Source of the DNA: Bacillaceae bacterium OF18-1A
GTDB lineage: Bacteria; Bacillota; Bacilli; Bacillales; Bacillaceae_G
Assembly (NCBI GenBank): GCA_027694045.1
Contig: JAQEWB010000004.1
Span: 186,001 to 250,000, forward strand
Direction of reading: 5' to 3'
Length of the DNA stretch: 64,000 nucleotides
Below are positions 51,904-62,870 of this stretch, piece after piece (the stretch's first letter is position 1; each line of letters begins with the position of its first letter). The translations under genes and the position numbers were made by a program. The notes below the pieces were generated by a model. It was not told the DNA's origin. It searched no databases and worked only from the letters and a program-made list of their open reading frames with translations.

Positions 51904-53312
51904 CGCTCAACCACCACTCTTTTACGAGTATCTTTTGCAAACATCTTTCCAGGGTTCATAATGTTATTAGGATCGAAGGCTTGTTTAATCCCTTGCATAG
52001 CGGCAATACCTTCTTTACCTAACTTCATTTCTAAATACGGAGCTTTCATTGCACCAACACCATGTTCACCAGTAATAGTGCCACCAAGTTCAATTGCTTT
52101 CGCAAATATTTCAGCAAAAGCTTGTTCAGCTCGGTGCATTTCTTCTTCATTACGAGCATCTGTCATACAAGTTGGATGTAAGTTGCCATCACCAGCGTGC
52201 CCAAATGTACAAATAGGGATATTATATTTTTTTGCAATGGCATTAATAGCTTCAACCATCGGAGCGATTTGTGAACGTGGTACCGTTGCATCTTCTAATA
52301 TTGTAGTAGGTTTTAATCTTGCAAGCGCTGATAAAGCACTACGGCGAGCTGTACGAAGGGCATCTGCTTCCGTTTCATCTTTTGCAACTCGAACGTCAAC
52401 TGCATTCATAGAGCGGCAAACGTTAGCCATATTTTCGATATCTCGATTGACTACCTCAGGCGAGCCGTCTTGTTCGATTAACAAAATCGCTTTTACGTCA
52501 GTTGGTAAGCCGATTTGTGCAAACTCTTCTACAACTTCAATTGTAGGTTGATCTAAAAACTCAAGTGTCGCTGGAATAATTTTATTTGCAATAATAGCGG
52601 AAACAGCGCGAGCAGCTTCATTAATATCTTCATAGAGCGCAAGCATCGTTTTCTTTGTTTCTGGCATTGGTACAAGTTTTAAAATTGCTTCCGTCACTAC
52701 ACCAAGAGTCCCTTCGGAGCCGATAAACAATCGAGTTAAATCATAACCAGCTACATCTTTTGCTAGTTTACCGCCAGTACGAATAATATCGCCATTTGGT
52801 AAGACAAGTTCTAGCCCCATTACATAATCACGTGTTACACCATATTTTAATCCACGTAATCCACCTGAGTTTTCATTAATATTTCCTCCGATTGTAGAAA
52901 TTTTCATCGAGCTTGGATCTGGTGGATAGAACAACCCTTTTTCTTCTACGGCTTTAATAATATCAAGTGTAATTACACCAGCCTGTACAGTGATTGTTAA
53001 ATTTTCTTCATCAATTTCTAAAATGCTGTTCATATGGCGGAAGATAAGGACGATGCCGCCTTCTAGTGGACAAGTTCCTGCGCAAAGATTTGTTCCAGAA
53101 CCGCGAACATATACAGGAATTTTGTGAGTGTTACATACTTTTAACACTTCTGCTACTTCATTTGTATTACGAGGAGCAATGACTGCATCAGGCATTGCTT
53201 GGAAGTTTGGAGTGGCATCATAACTATAAGTTAAACGCCCCATATTGGATGTATCTACATTATCTTCGCCAACAATGGATACGAATGAATCAATAATTTG
53301 CTTTTCTAACAT
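51900..53312 (-). CDS. glcD: glycolate oxidase FAD subunit (GlcD-like)
   Basis: The flavin subunit. The FAD-binding type 4 domain (about 30-215) has GSGTNLCAGTCPLEGGIVL. The C-terminal FAD-linked oxidase domain has CTFGHAGDGNLHP and ITGEHGVGAMKAPYLEMKLG. Its 470 residues are typical. The gene pair glcD-glcF with a CdaR-type regulator next door mirrors ysfB-ysfC-ysfD of B. subtilis. It could oxidise glycolate, D-lactate or a related hydroxy acid; the family does not settle this. Confidence 0.93.
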   Translation of the reverse strand: MLEKQIIDSFVSIVGEDNVDTSNMGRLTYSYDATPNFQAMPDAVIAPRNTNEVAEVLKVCNTHKIPVYVRGSGTNLCAGTCPLEGGIVLIFRHMNSILEIDEENLTITVQAGVITLDIIKAVEEKGLFYPPDPSSMKISTIGGNINENSGGLRGLKYGVTRDYVMGLELVLPNGDIIRTGGKLAKDVAGYDLTRLFIGSEGTLGVVTEAILKLVPMPETKKTMLALYEDINEAARAVSAIIANKIIPATLEFLDQPTIEVVEEFAQIGLPTDVKAILLIEQDGSPEVVNRDIENMANVCRSMNAVDVRVAKDETEADALRTARRSALSALARLKPTTILEDATVPRSQIAPMVEAINAIAKKYNIPICTFGHAGDGNLHPTCMTDARNEEEMHRAEQAFAEIFAKAIELGGTITGEHGVGAMKAPYLEMKLGKEGIAAMQGIKQAFDPNNIMNPGKMFAKDTRKRVVVER

Positions 53313-53429
53313 TGGAAATCCCCCTCAAACTGTTAACGTAGTTAGTTATAATAAAAAACGTTGTAACAGTGCGTTCATTATAATGATAAAAAAGTTGGGG
53401 GATTCTTTCTATGTATAATTAACTAAAGA

Positions 53430-54545
53430 TTAATCAGTATCATCGTTCTTTTTTGTGTGATTATCCAATAAAAGGAGTGCGAAGTATAAAACATTTAAAT
53501 CTTTGAATTGTTTCGGATCAAGTCCGGTATGTTCTTCGATCTTTTTAAGTCTGTAATGCAGTGTGTTAATGTGTATATGTAACTGCTTAGCTGTTTGTTT
53601 ATAAGATTGGTTATAATCGATAAATAAGCGTAACGTGTGCATGAGTTCAGAGGATGAGATTAAGTTTTTAATGGTACGCTCTAGAAACTGTTTTCGCGTT
53701 TCGGTAGAAATATCTTGTAGACACATTTCTAAACGTAAATCTTCGTTAAATACAATTTTTTTTGTTTCAAGTGATACCGAAAGAGCACGTAATGCTTGTT
53801 CGTAAGATATGTTCATATTATTTGGAGTAACGATTTGTCCAATCCCGATATATAAAGGAATAGAAAATAAAGTTTCACAGTCCTGTTTCAATCGGTTTAA
53901 AAATTGATAAGTTTGTTCTTTGGAGCTCATCGAGGTAAATAAAATGAATCGATCATTTCCCCAGCGAACAAATAGATGTTCCTTTGTTAATATATTGCGT
54001 ATATGTTGCCAAATTTTACGTTGGAGCATCGTGTTATTTTGATCAATAGAGAATAAAATAAGTTGTTTCTTCTTATGTAAATCAACGCCAAGCGTTTTTG
54101 CACGATCAAGGAAACTAGGAGACCAGTCTGTATTTTGGAGCCAATCAAAGACAAATGCTTCGTAAGAACGGTGTTCAAGTTCTAATTGCTCTAAAAAATA
54201 GTTTTCATGAATTAATAGCTCTGTCATCTTTCGCAATATTTCTCCGTATTGCGAAATGTTTTCGGGCTCTCCTGTGATTCCGATGACACCAATTACTTCA
54301 TCATGGAATAGTAAAGGAAGGTTCATCCCAGCTTTTACACCTTGCAGCTGTCGTTCGTCTTCTTTTGTAATAATGACAGTTTTCTTTTGTTTCGCACAGC
54401 GGAGTGCTCCTGCATGAAATTGACCGATTCTTTTCACATCTGTACTTGCGATAATAAATCCTTGTATATTGATGATAATAATGTTTTCTGTAATTAGTCT
54501 GCGTACTTCTCGTACAATTTTATTCGCTAAATCAGGAAAAAGCAT
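53430..54545 (-). CDS. CdaR-type (sugar diacid) transcriptional regulator
   Basis: A 371-residue regulator. The N-terminal diacid-recognition domain (about 5-135) has LPLLFHDEVIGVIGITGEP. A GGDEF-like central region (about 140-290) follows, then a PucR-type C-terminal helix-turn-helix with LHIHINTLHYRLKKIEEHTGLD (about 330-351). The B. subtilis homologue YsfB lies next to the glycolate oxidase genes. Here it is 117 bases upstream of glcD on the same strand and probably activates glcDF in response to an organic acid. Confidence 0.88.
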   Translation of the reverse strand: MLFPDLANKIVREVRRLITENIIIINIQGFIIASTDVKRIGQFHAGALRCAKQKKTVIITKEDERQLQGVKAGMNLPLLFHDEVIGVIGITGEPENISQYGEILRKMTELLIHENYFLEQLELEHRSYEAFVFDWLQNTDWSPSFLDRAKTLGVDLHKKKQLILFSIDQNNTMLQRKIWQHIRNILTKEHLFVRWGNDRFILFTSMSSKEQTYQFLNRLKQDCETLFSIPLYIGIGQIVTPNNMNISYEQALRALSVSLETKKIVFNEDLRLEMCLQDISTETRKQFLERTIKNLISSSELMHTLRLFIDYNQSYKQTAKQLHIHINTLHYRLKKIEEHTGLDPKQFKDLNVLYFALLLLDNHTKKNDDTD

Positions 54546-54681
54546 AATTGGTACACCTCAAATTTTATTTATTGTACATTATATATGTAAGTTGAATAAG
54601 AAAGGAAGATTTCACACTTTCCACACATTTATTTGTTATTTTACAATTATAACGAAATCATCCGAAGATGGAGGGAATCTT

Positions 54682-55656
54682 TTGAGAAATTTTGTTTTTT
54701 TTCTCTGTTTTTTATTTCTATTAGTAGGGTGTCAAGGAAGTTCATACACACCGATTGCTAAAGATAAAAGTGTTATTATAACAACGAATATAAAAGAAGG
54801 TAGTATTAGTTTTATTGATAAAAAAACTAAAAAGGTAATTACGACATGGGAATTAAATAAACCAATGGCAGGAATTGCACTACTTCCAAACAACGAAGAA
54901 ATCCTTGTATACGGTAAGCAGTTAGAATACATGTATGTATATTCACTTACAGAAGGAAGGCAAGTGGAAAAATATGAAACTGGAAAAGGGATTGTAAATG
55001 TAATTGTATCAAAAGATAAAAAACAATTATTTGCAGCCGATCAAAATGCTCAAAAGATAAGGTTCTTTACGATAGAAGGAAAAGAGACAGGAAGTGTTTC
55101 AACAGGAAAAGGACCGATAACGATGGTAGAGCATAATGAGAAATTATCTGTATTAAACTTTTCTGATACAAAATTAACAACAATTGATATAAAGAAAAAA
55201 GAGGTTATAAACTCCTTTATGATTCCACCAGCATCAACAGGAGCGACTATTAGTCCTGATGGGCAAGAAATATGGATTGGTGGACATGGTGATGGAAATC
55301 AAGTGAACGAGAAAGTATTGGTTTATTCTTTACAGAGTGGGGAAATGGTACGTTCTTTACACGCCCCGTTCATGCCAGTGGATATAACAAAAGATAATAA
55401 ATATATCTATGCATTAAGTCATGGTTCGAATACACTTAGAAAATTTGATATGAGAACATATGAAGAAGTAGCTTCTGTAGAAGTAGGTTCAAATCCATTT
55501 GCATTTTTGAAGAGCGGAGCAGAAGGATATGTTGCTAGTTATGATAGTGATGAAATATGTGTTATGGATATGAAGACTATGAAAATAAAACAAATAATTA
55601 AAGTCGGAAAAGGACCGTTTCAACTCATAGAGAGGGAAGGGGAGGACAATGAGTAA
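54682..55656 (+). CDS. beta-propeller lipoprotein
   Basis: A 324-residue lipoprotein with a lipobox LLVGC (Cys near 17). The rest is a YVTN-type seven-bladed beta-propeller: repeated units such as PAGIALLPNNEEILVYG, SPDGQEIWIGGHGDGN and PVDITKDNKYIYALSHGSNTLRKFD. TTG 54682 is chosen because GGAGGG lies six bases upstream; the frame extends further 5' without support. Its end overlaps the response-regulator start by eight bases. It may sense or bind an external ligand for the kinase, an inference from operon structure. Confidence 0.85.
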   Translation: MRNFVFFLCFLFLLVGCQGSSYTPIAKDKSVIITTNIKEGSISFIDKKTKKVITTWELNKPMAGIALLPNNEEILVYGKQLEYMYVYSLTEGRQVEKYETGKGIVNVIVSKDKKQLFAADQNAQKIRFFTIEGKETGSVSTGKGPITMVEHNEKLSVLNFSDTKLTTIDIKKKEVINSFMIPPASTGATISPDGQEIWIGGHGDGNQVNEKVLVYSLQSGEMVRSLHAPFMPVDITKDNKYIYALSHGSNTLRKFDMRTYEEVASVEVGSNPFAFLKSGAEGYVASYDSDEICVMDMKTMKIKQIIKVGKGPFQLIEREGEDNE

Positions 55657-56320
55657 ATATAGAGTGCTAGTTGTAGATGATGAAAGTGATATGAGACAGC
55701 TTGTCGGAATGTATTTGGATAATTTCGGGTATGAGTGGGGAGAAGCTGAAAATGGAAGAGAGGCTCTTAAAAAATTAGAGACGCACCATTATGATTTCGT
55801 TGTTCTAGATATTATGATGCCAGAGATGGATGGACTTTCCGTTTGTAGAGAAATTAGAAAAACGTCAGATGTGCCGATTATATTTTTAACGGCAAAAGGT
55901 GAAGAGTGGAATAGAGTGAACGGTTTACGTATGGGGGCGGATGATTATATTGTGAAGCCGTTTAGTCCTGGGGAACTAATCGCTCGTATGGAAGCTGTAC
56001 TAAGGCGTTATACAAAGCAAGAGCAGCAAGAGGAGCTTCAATTTGGTCCAATCCATATTAATGAGAAAAGTAGAAGGATTGAGGCAAATGGTGAGCCAAT
56101 TTCTCTTACTGTTAAAGAGTTTGATTTACTATATTTTCTTTGTCAATATAACGGACAAGTATTCAGTAGAGAACAATTACTGGAAAAGGTATGGGGATAT
56201 GACTATGCTGGAAGTACAAGAACTGTGGATACGCACGTGAAAACGATGCGTTTGAAGCTCGGTGAAAGTGGGAACTACATTCAAACCGTTTGGGGTGTAG
56301 GCTATAAATTTGAGGTGTAA
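55649..56320 (+). CDS. OmpR-family response regulator
   Basis: A 223-residue regulator. The receiver domain has the acidic pocket VVDDESD (D10/D11), the phosphorylated D54 in VVLDIMMPEMDG and the conserved lysine in VKPFSPGEL. A winged-helix DNA-binding domain (about 128-223) follows, with VDTHVKTMRLKLGE and VWGVGYKFEV. It overlaps the lipoprotein gene and precedes its histidine kinase by four bases. Targets are unknown. Confidence 0.95.
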   Translation: MSKYRVLVVDDESDMRQLVGMYLDNFGYEWGEAENGREALKKLETHHYDFVVLDIMMPEMDGLSVCREIRKTSDVPIIFLTAKGEEWNRVNGLRMGADDYIVKPFSPGELIARMEAVLRRYTKQEQQEELQFGPIHINEKSRRIEANGEPISLTVKEFDLLYFLCQYNGQVFSREQLLEKVWGYDYAGSTRTVDTHVKTMRLKLGESGNYIQTVWGVGYKFEV

Positions 56321-56324
56321 CCGT

Positions 56325-57725
56325 ATGTTTACAATGGTACAGAAGCTTTGGCTTACAGTAGTATGTGCAGTATGTGTAACAGTCTCCTTTCTTTCCTTTG
56401 TTTCTTTATACTCGTATGAAAAACTGTATGTGGATAATTTGAAAAACTCATTAATAATGGAAGGAAAGCGTCTTACTAAGCAGTATGACAAGTACGAAGG
56501 AGTAGCAGCTTTTGAAGAGAGAGTAAGAGCATTTGATCAAATATCTAGTTCAGATGTTCTTTTCGTGTCTAATCCGCGTGATTTAAGCGCATGTCTACCT
56601 TTTGACGTGCATCATCATTCTCTTATAAGTGAAGGAGACAGACAAACGTTATTAGATGGAGAAACTGTGACAAAGATAGGATATGAAGAACATTTTGATC
56701 GAAATATTATGGGGGTTGTCATCCCTGTTTTAGAAAATAAAAAATTAGTTGGAATTGTATACTCTTATGTTCCTTTAAAAAGCATAAAAGACTTAATATA
56801 TGATATGGGCCTTATCTTAGCGCCATTAGCACTTATTATGATTTTACTTACAATATGGATTGGTAGAAAAATTATTATTGCAATTACGAAACCTCTTTCG
56901 CAAATGGAACGTGTTGCGAATCATTTGGCTACGGGGGATTTCTCGGAACGAATTACAATTTCTTCTGAAGATGAAATTGGACGGTTAGGAAAAGCATTTA
57001 ATAAAATGGCGAATTCATTAGAGACAGAAGACGGCAAACGTAAAGAGTTTTTAGCTAATGTTTCGCATGAACTGAGAACACCACTTAGTTATATAAAAGG
57101 GTATAGCGAGGCTATTTTAGATGGCGTAGCAAAGGGACCGCAACAGGAAAAAGTAACACAGCTCATTCATAAAGAAGCAGATCGTATGCAGCGTCTCGTC
57201 CATGACTTACTAGATTTAGCGCAATTAGAAGGCGAACATTTTCCTTTAAAGAAACAACCTATCGTTTTTTCACAACTCATTGAAGATGTACTAGATACGT
57301 ATGAGATTAAGTTTATCGAAAAGAAAATTCGTATTTCAACAAATTTAAATCCGGAGATTATTGTAATGATTGATGAGGATCGCATGCAACAAGTGCTTCA
57401 TAATGTGTTAGACAATGCGATACGGTATACAAATCAAAACGGTGAGATCATAATAACGCTAGAACAAATAGACGATTACTGCGAGTTGAAGATAAAGGAT
57501 ACAGGAATAGGTATTGATACAGAACATTTAGAGAATCTTGGTGAGCGTTTTTACCGAGTTGATAAAGCAAGAAGCCGTCAGCATGGTGGAACAGGATTAG
57601 GGCTTGCTATTGTAAGACAAATTGTTCATATACATGATGGACAGTGGCGAATAGAAAGTGAAAAAGATAAGGGCACAACGGTTATTATTAAATTGAAAGT
57701 GCAGGATGAAGAGAGCATGTTCTAA
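56325..57725 (+). CDS. sensor histidine kinase
   Basis: A 466-residue membrane kinase. Two membrane helices (about 8-28 and 165-188) flank an extracellular sensor domain, followed by a HAMP domain (about 190-240), the phosphorylated histidine H248 in VSHELRTPLSYI and the ATPase domain with N, G1 and G2 boxes (DNAIRYTNQNGE, DTGIGIDTEHL, GGTGLGLAIV). ATG 56325 follows GAGGTG by seven bases. With the lipoprotein and regulator it forms a three-gene signalling operon. Confidence 0.94.
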   Translation: MFTMVQKLWLTVVCAVCVTVSFLSFVSLYSYEKLYVDNLKNSLIMEGKRLTKQYDKYEGVAAFEERVRAFDQISSSDVLFVSNPRDLSACLPFDVHHHSLISEGDRQTLLDGETVTKIGYEEHFDRNIMGVVIPVLENKKLVGIVYSYVPLKSIKDLIYDMGLILAPLALIMILLTIWIGRKIIIAITKPLSQMERVANHLATGDFSERITISSEDEIGRLGKAFNKMANSLETEDGKRKEFLANVSHELRTPLSYIKGYSEAILDGVAKGPQQEKVTQLIHKEADRMQRLVHDLLDLAQLEGEHFPLKKQPIVFSQLIEDVLDTYEIKFIEKKIRISTNLNPEIIVMIDEDRMQQVLHNVLDNAIRYTNQNGEIIITLEQIDDYCELKIKDTGIGIDTEHLENLGERFYRVDKARSRQHGGTGLGLAIVRQIVHIHDGQWRIESEKDKGTTVIIKLKVQDEESMF

Positions 57726-57746
57726 TTTTTAGAGCATGCTTTTTTA
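57714..57746 (+). terminator. terminator of the two-component operon
   Basis: AGCATGTTCT pairs with AGAGCATGCT with a bulge around AATTTTT and is followed by T residues. The kinase stop codon lies inside the hairpin. Confidence 0.75.
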
Positions 57747-57922
57747 TTGTAGATAAAGAGTTATACGTAAATATATGAATTAATATGAAATAAATATCAA
57801 AAATTTGACTATTTTATGAACAAAACATTTGTACTTCTTACCAATTCGTTCTAAAATAGTTATGATGCAAAGTTCTTATAAATCGTTTCAATTGTTGTTT
57901 GGAAGATACTGAGGTGATTTAA

Positions 57923-58642
57923 CTGGAGTACAAATCTATTAAACCGAAGAAAATTTACGAAGAAGTATCTGAAGCTATTTTAACAATGATTAAAAATGGT
58001 ACGTTAAAACCTGGTGACAAACTACTTCCTGTGCATCAATTAGCTGAGCAGTTTCAAGTTGGTAGATCTGCTGTTCGCGAAGCGTTAAGTGCGCTAAGAG
58101 CGATGGGCTTAATTGAAATGAAACAAGGAGAAGGTACATATGTGAAGAATTTCGATTCTTCTTCATTAACAAAATCATTAAACAATAGATTATTAATGAA
58201 GAAGGAAGATATTTTGAATTTATTAGAAGTACGAAAGGTGCTTGAAGTGGGGGCAGTTCGAGCAGCTGCGGCAAAGCGTACGGAAGATAATTTACAAAAT
58301 ATGAAGCATTGGTTGGATGAGATGGCAAAGAGCATTGGAGATGAAAAAGCTGGTGAAAAAGCAGATTTTCGGTTCCATATGGGAATTGCAGAGTCTTCGC
58401 ATAATAACATTTTGCTTGAACTCATGAATCATGTTTCAGAGATGCTTGCTGAAACGATTGGTGAATCAAGACGCATTATTTTATATGGTGAACAAACAAC
58501 ATCAGAACGACTTATAGAAGAGCATCGAGTTATATATGATGCGGTGTTAAAGCAAGACGTAGAATTAGCACAGCAAGCAATGCTGGATCATTTAACAAAT
58601 GTAGAACATATTGTCACAGGTAAAAGCGATATAAATTCGTAA
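57923..58642 (+). CDS. lutR: LutR, GntR/FadR-family repressor of lutABC (CTG start)
   Basis: A FadR-type repressor controlling L-lactate use. The winged helix needs KKIYEEVSEAILTMIKNGTLKPGDKLLPVHQLAEQF, which begins upstream of the first ATG (57986). The frame opens right after a TAA (57920-57922), and CTG 57923 lies six bases after GAGGTG, so CTG is the probable start (239 residues). The effector domain FCD (about 95-225) has metal-binding-like residues FRFHMGIAESSHNNILLELMNHV. lutABC follows 167 bases downstream. Confidence 0.85.
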   Translation: MEYKSIKPKKIYEEVSEAILTMIKNGTLKPGDKLLPVHQLAEQFQVGRSAVREALSALRAMGLIEMKQGEGTYVKNFDSSSLTKSLNNRLLMKKEDILNLLEVRKVLEVGAVRAAAAKRTEDNLQNMKHWLDEMAKSIGDEKAGEKADFRFHMGIAESSHNNILLELMNHVSEMLAETIGESRRIILYGEQTTSERLIEEHRVIYDAVLKQDVELAQQAMLDHLTNVEHIVTGKSDINS

Positions 58643-58690
58643 TTTAATCTTTTAAAAATCTAATTTTCTGATAAAATAGAGAGAGATTAA

Positions 58691-58704
58691 GTAAGCGTTT
58701 TCTT
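58691..58704 (-). promoter_or_regulatory. cre-like site in front of lutABC
   Basis: On the minus strand AAGAAAACGCTTAC matches the core of the CcpA consensus with one mismatch at the outer T. It lies upstream of lutA. Catabolite control is plausible for lactate use. Confidence 0.4.
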
Positions 58705-58753
58705 TAGAAGAGGGAGAGGATAGGCCATGGTTGAGCCTACTTCTTCTTTCTAA

Positions 58754-58766
58754 GTCATCTGATGAC
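58754..58766. promoter_or_regulatory. candidate LutR operator
   Basis: GTCATCTGATGAC is a 13-bp perfect palindrome (GTCATC-T-GATGAC) about 44 bases before the lutA start. It has the size and shape of FadR-family operators. Directly before it lies a tiny frame, ATG 58727 to TAA 58753 (MVEPTSSF), after AGGGAGAGG, which might be a leader peptide. Confidence 0.5.
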
Positions 58767-58809
58767 CATATGATTGTTGGCGAAGTTGTAATGAGGGGGA
58801 ATAATAATT

Positions 58810-59529
58810 ATGAAAGTTACTTTATTTGTTACTTGTTTAGTCGATATGTTTGAAACAAACGTCGGCAAAGCAACAGTTGAAGTGTTGGAGCGTTTAGGGT
58901 GTGAAATTGAATTTCCGGAAGCACAAGTTTGTTGTGGACAACCTGCTTATAATAGCGGCCATGTAGAAGCGGCAAAAGAAGCGATGAAACATATGATTGA
59001 AACTTTCGAAGATGCAGAATATATCGTTACACCATCTGGTTCTTGTGCGACAATGTTTCATGAGTATCCGCATGTTTTTAAAGATGATCCAAAGTGGGCT
59101 ACACGTGCACAAAAGGTTGCTGATAAAACATATGAGCTTACACAATTTATTGTGGATGTTTTAAAAGTTACAGACGTTGGTGCGAGTTTGCCAGGGATAG
59201 CTACTATTCATAAATCTTGTCATATGACACGTTTGCTTGGGGTAAAAGAGGCACCAGGAATTTTATTATCAAATGTAAAAGGATTAACTGTAAGAGAGTT
59301 ACCAAACGAGCAAAACTGTTGTGGGTTTGGGGGAACGTTTTCAGTTAAGATGACTCCAATTTCTGAGCAAATGGTAGATGAAAAAGTAGATAGTGCAATG
59401 GAAACAGGTGCAGATTATTTAATCGGTGCAGATTGTGGGTGCTTGTTAAACATTGGCGGACGTATTGAGCGTTTAGGAAAAGAAATAAAAGTAATGCATA
59501 TTGCTGAGGTACTGAACAGTCGCTCATGA
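58810..59529 (+). CDS. lutA: L-lactate utilisation protein LutA (CCG-domain)
   Basis: One of three subunits that oxidise L-lactate to pyruvate. The 239-residue protein has two CCG domains with [10 protein letters not shown] (about 38-47) and [10 protein letters not shown] (about 174-183), plus single cysteines that help hold a Fe-S cluster. TGAGGGGG precedes the ATG. It heads the lutABC operon, 17 bases before lutB. Confidence 0.95.
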   Translation: MKVTLFVTCLVDMFETNVGKATVEVLERLGCEIEFPEAQVCCGQPAYNSGHVEAAKEAMKHMIETFEDAEYIVTPSGSCATMFHEYPHVFKDDPKWATRAQKVADKTYELTQFIVDVLKVTDVGASLPGIATIHKSCHMTRLLGVKEAPGILLSNVKGLTVRELPNEQNCCGFGGTFSVKMTPISEQMVDEKVDSAMETGADYLIGADCGCLLNIGGRIERLGKEIKVMHIAEVLNSRS

Positions 59530-59545
59530 AGGGGGAACATAAGCT

Positions 59546-61677
<2,132 letters not shown>

Positions 61678-61686
61678 AAGAGGGGA

Positions 61687-61716
61687 AAGCAGGCCAGAAA
61701 ATGGCCTGCTTTTTTA
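61687..61716 (+). terminator. terminator of lutABC
   Basis: AAGCAGGCCA pairs exactly with TGGCCTGCTT around GAAAA, followed by T residues. Confidence 0.9.
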
Positions 61717-61790
61717 GTAGAATAAAGGATAATATGAAGTAGAAGATCTCTCCTTTTTTTGATATGTTCTTTTTGAAAGGAGAGGAAGGG

Positions 61791-62513
61791 ATGTTCACTT
61801 ATGTATATGCATTGTTAACAGGGATGGTGTTTGGTTCTTTTTTTATGGTAATTGCGATGAGAGTTCCGATGGGTGAATCTATCATTACTCCACGTTCGCA
61901 TTGTTATTATTGTAAGTACGTGCTAAAGCCAAAAGAACTGATTCCGATCATTTCATTTTGTATACAAAAAGGGAGGTGTACAAACTGCAAGAGAAAGATC
62001 CCAATTTTGTATGTAATATTTGAATGTATAACAGGAAGTATATTTCTTCTTACCGTATATATAATTGGAATAGAACGAGAGCTCATCACCATCTTATCTC
62101 TTTTTTCGTTACTTCTAATTGTTTCAGTTACAGATTACATATATATGTTGATTCCAAATCGTATTTTAATTACATTTGCTTTACTGTTTATTATGGAATG
62201 TATTTTCGTACCGTTAGTTACTTGGATAGACAGTATAATTGGCAGTGGAATTATATTTATTTTGTTATATGGTATGCAAAAGGTCTATCCAGAAGGGCTT
62301 GGCGGAGGGGATGTAAAATTACTTTCTTTACTTGGATATGTGATAGGAATGGAAGGGATTTTTATGACTTTATTTTTAGCATCCTGCTGTAGTCTTTGTT
62401 TTTTGGGAATGGGTATCATATTAAAGCGTATAGAAAGAAGAAGTCCAATCCCATTTGGGCCATTTATTAGCCTTGGGGCAATATGTTATGTGTTGATCGT
62501 ATATGCAAAGTAG
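61791..62513 (+). CDS. prepilin peptidase (type 4 prepilin-like leader peptidase)
   Basis: It cuts and methylates prepilin-like proteins such as the competence pilins. The N-terminal domain has the four-cysteine zinc site in CYYC...CTNC (C38, C41 and the second pair near 72-75). The aspartates of the catalytic site lie in SVTDYIYMLIPN and GLGGGDVKLLSLLG. About seven membrane helices are seen in 240 residues. ATG 61791 follows GGAGAGGAAGGG. It is comC-like in sequence, but no pilin genes are nearby. Confidence 0.9.
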   Translation: MFTYVYALLTGMVFGSFFMVIAMRVPMGESIITPRSHCYYCKYVLKPKELIPIISFCIQKGRCTNCKRKIPILYVIFECITGSIFLLTVYIIGIERELITILSLFSLLLIVSVTDYIYMLIPNRILITFALLFIMECIFVPLVTWIDSIIGSGIIFILLYGMQKVYPEGLGGGDVKLLSLLGYVIGMEGIFMTLFLASCCSLCFLGMGIILKRIERRSPIPFGPFISLGAICYVLIVYAK

Positions 62514-62529
62514 GGAGGGGAAATAGTAA

Positions 62530-62841
62530 ATGAATGTATATATGGATGATCAAAGAAACTGTCCATTTGGATATACGTTGGTAACTACAGTAGAATCTGC
62601 AATACAAATTGTTAGGAAGTATGAGGTGAATATCGTTTCTCTCGACTTTAATATGGGATGGCGACAACAAAATGGATTAGATTTTGTAGAAACTTTCTGC
62701 AAAGAGGGTTTATGTGCTAATGAGATTCATCTTCATACAAATGATGTTATCGGTATGCATAAAATGAAACAAAGGCTTGAGAAGGGGAAGGAGCAAGGTG
62801 AAATTCACCCTCACTTTGTCGTTAAATATATAGGAAGCTAA
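62530..62841 (+). CDS. receiver-like domain protein (cREC family)
   Basis: A 103-residue protein that matches the cyclic-phosphate-processing receiver-like family: VYMDDQRN near the start, then NIVSLDFNMGWRQQNGLDFVE in the centre and EIHLHTNDVIGMHKMKQRLE, where 'H-x-N-x-x-G-x-x-M' is typical. Asp residues in MDDQ and SLDF take the place of receiver-type acidic residues. GGAGGGG precedes the ATG, 16 bases after the prepilin peptidase stop, so the two are likely co-transcribed. The function is unknown. Confidence 0.75.
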   Translation: MNVYMDDQRNCPFGYTLVTTVESAIQIVRKYEVNIVSLDFNMGWRQQNGLDFVETFCKEGLCANEIHLHTNDVIGMHKMKQRLEKGKEQGEIHPHFVVKYIGS

Positions 62842-62870
62842 AAGCTCCAAAGTAACACCTTGGAGCTTTT
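62840..62870. terminator. bidirectional terminator between converging genes
   Basis: AAAAGCTCCAA pairs with TTGGAGCTTTT around a nine-base loop. The transporter stop codon overlaps its right arm. Confidence 0.85.
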
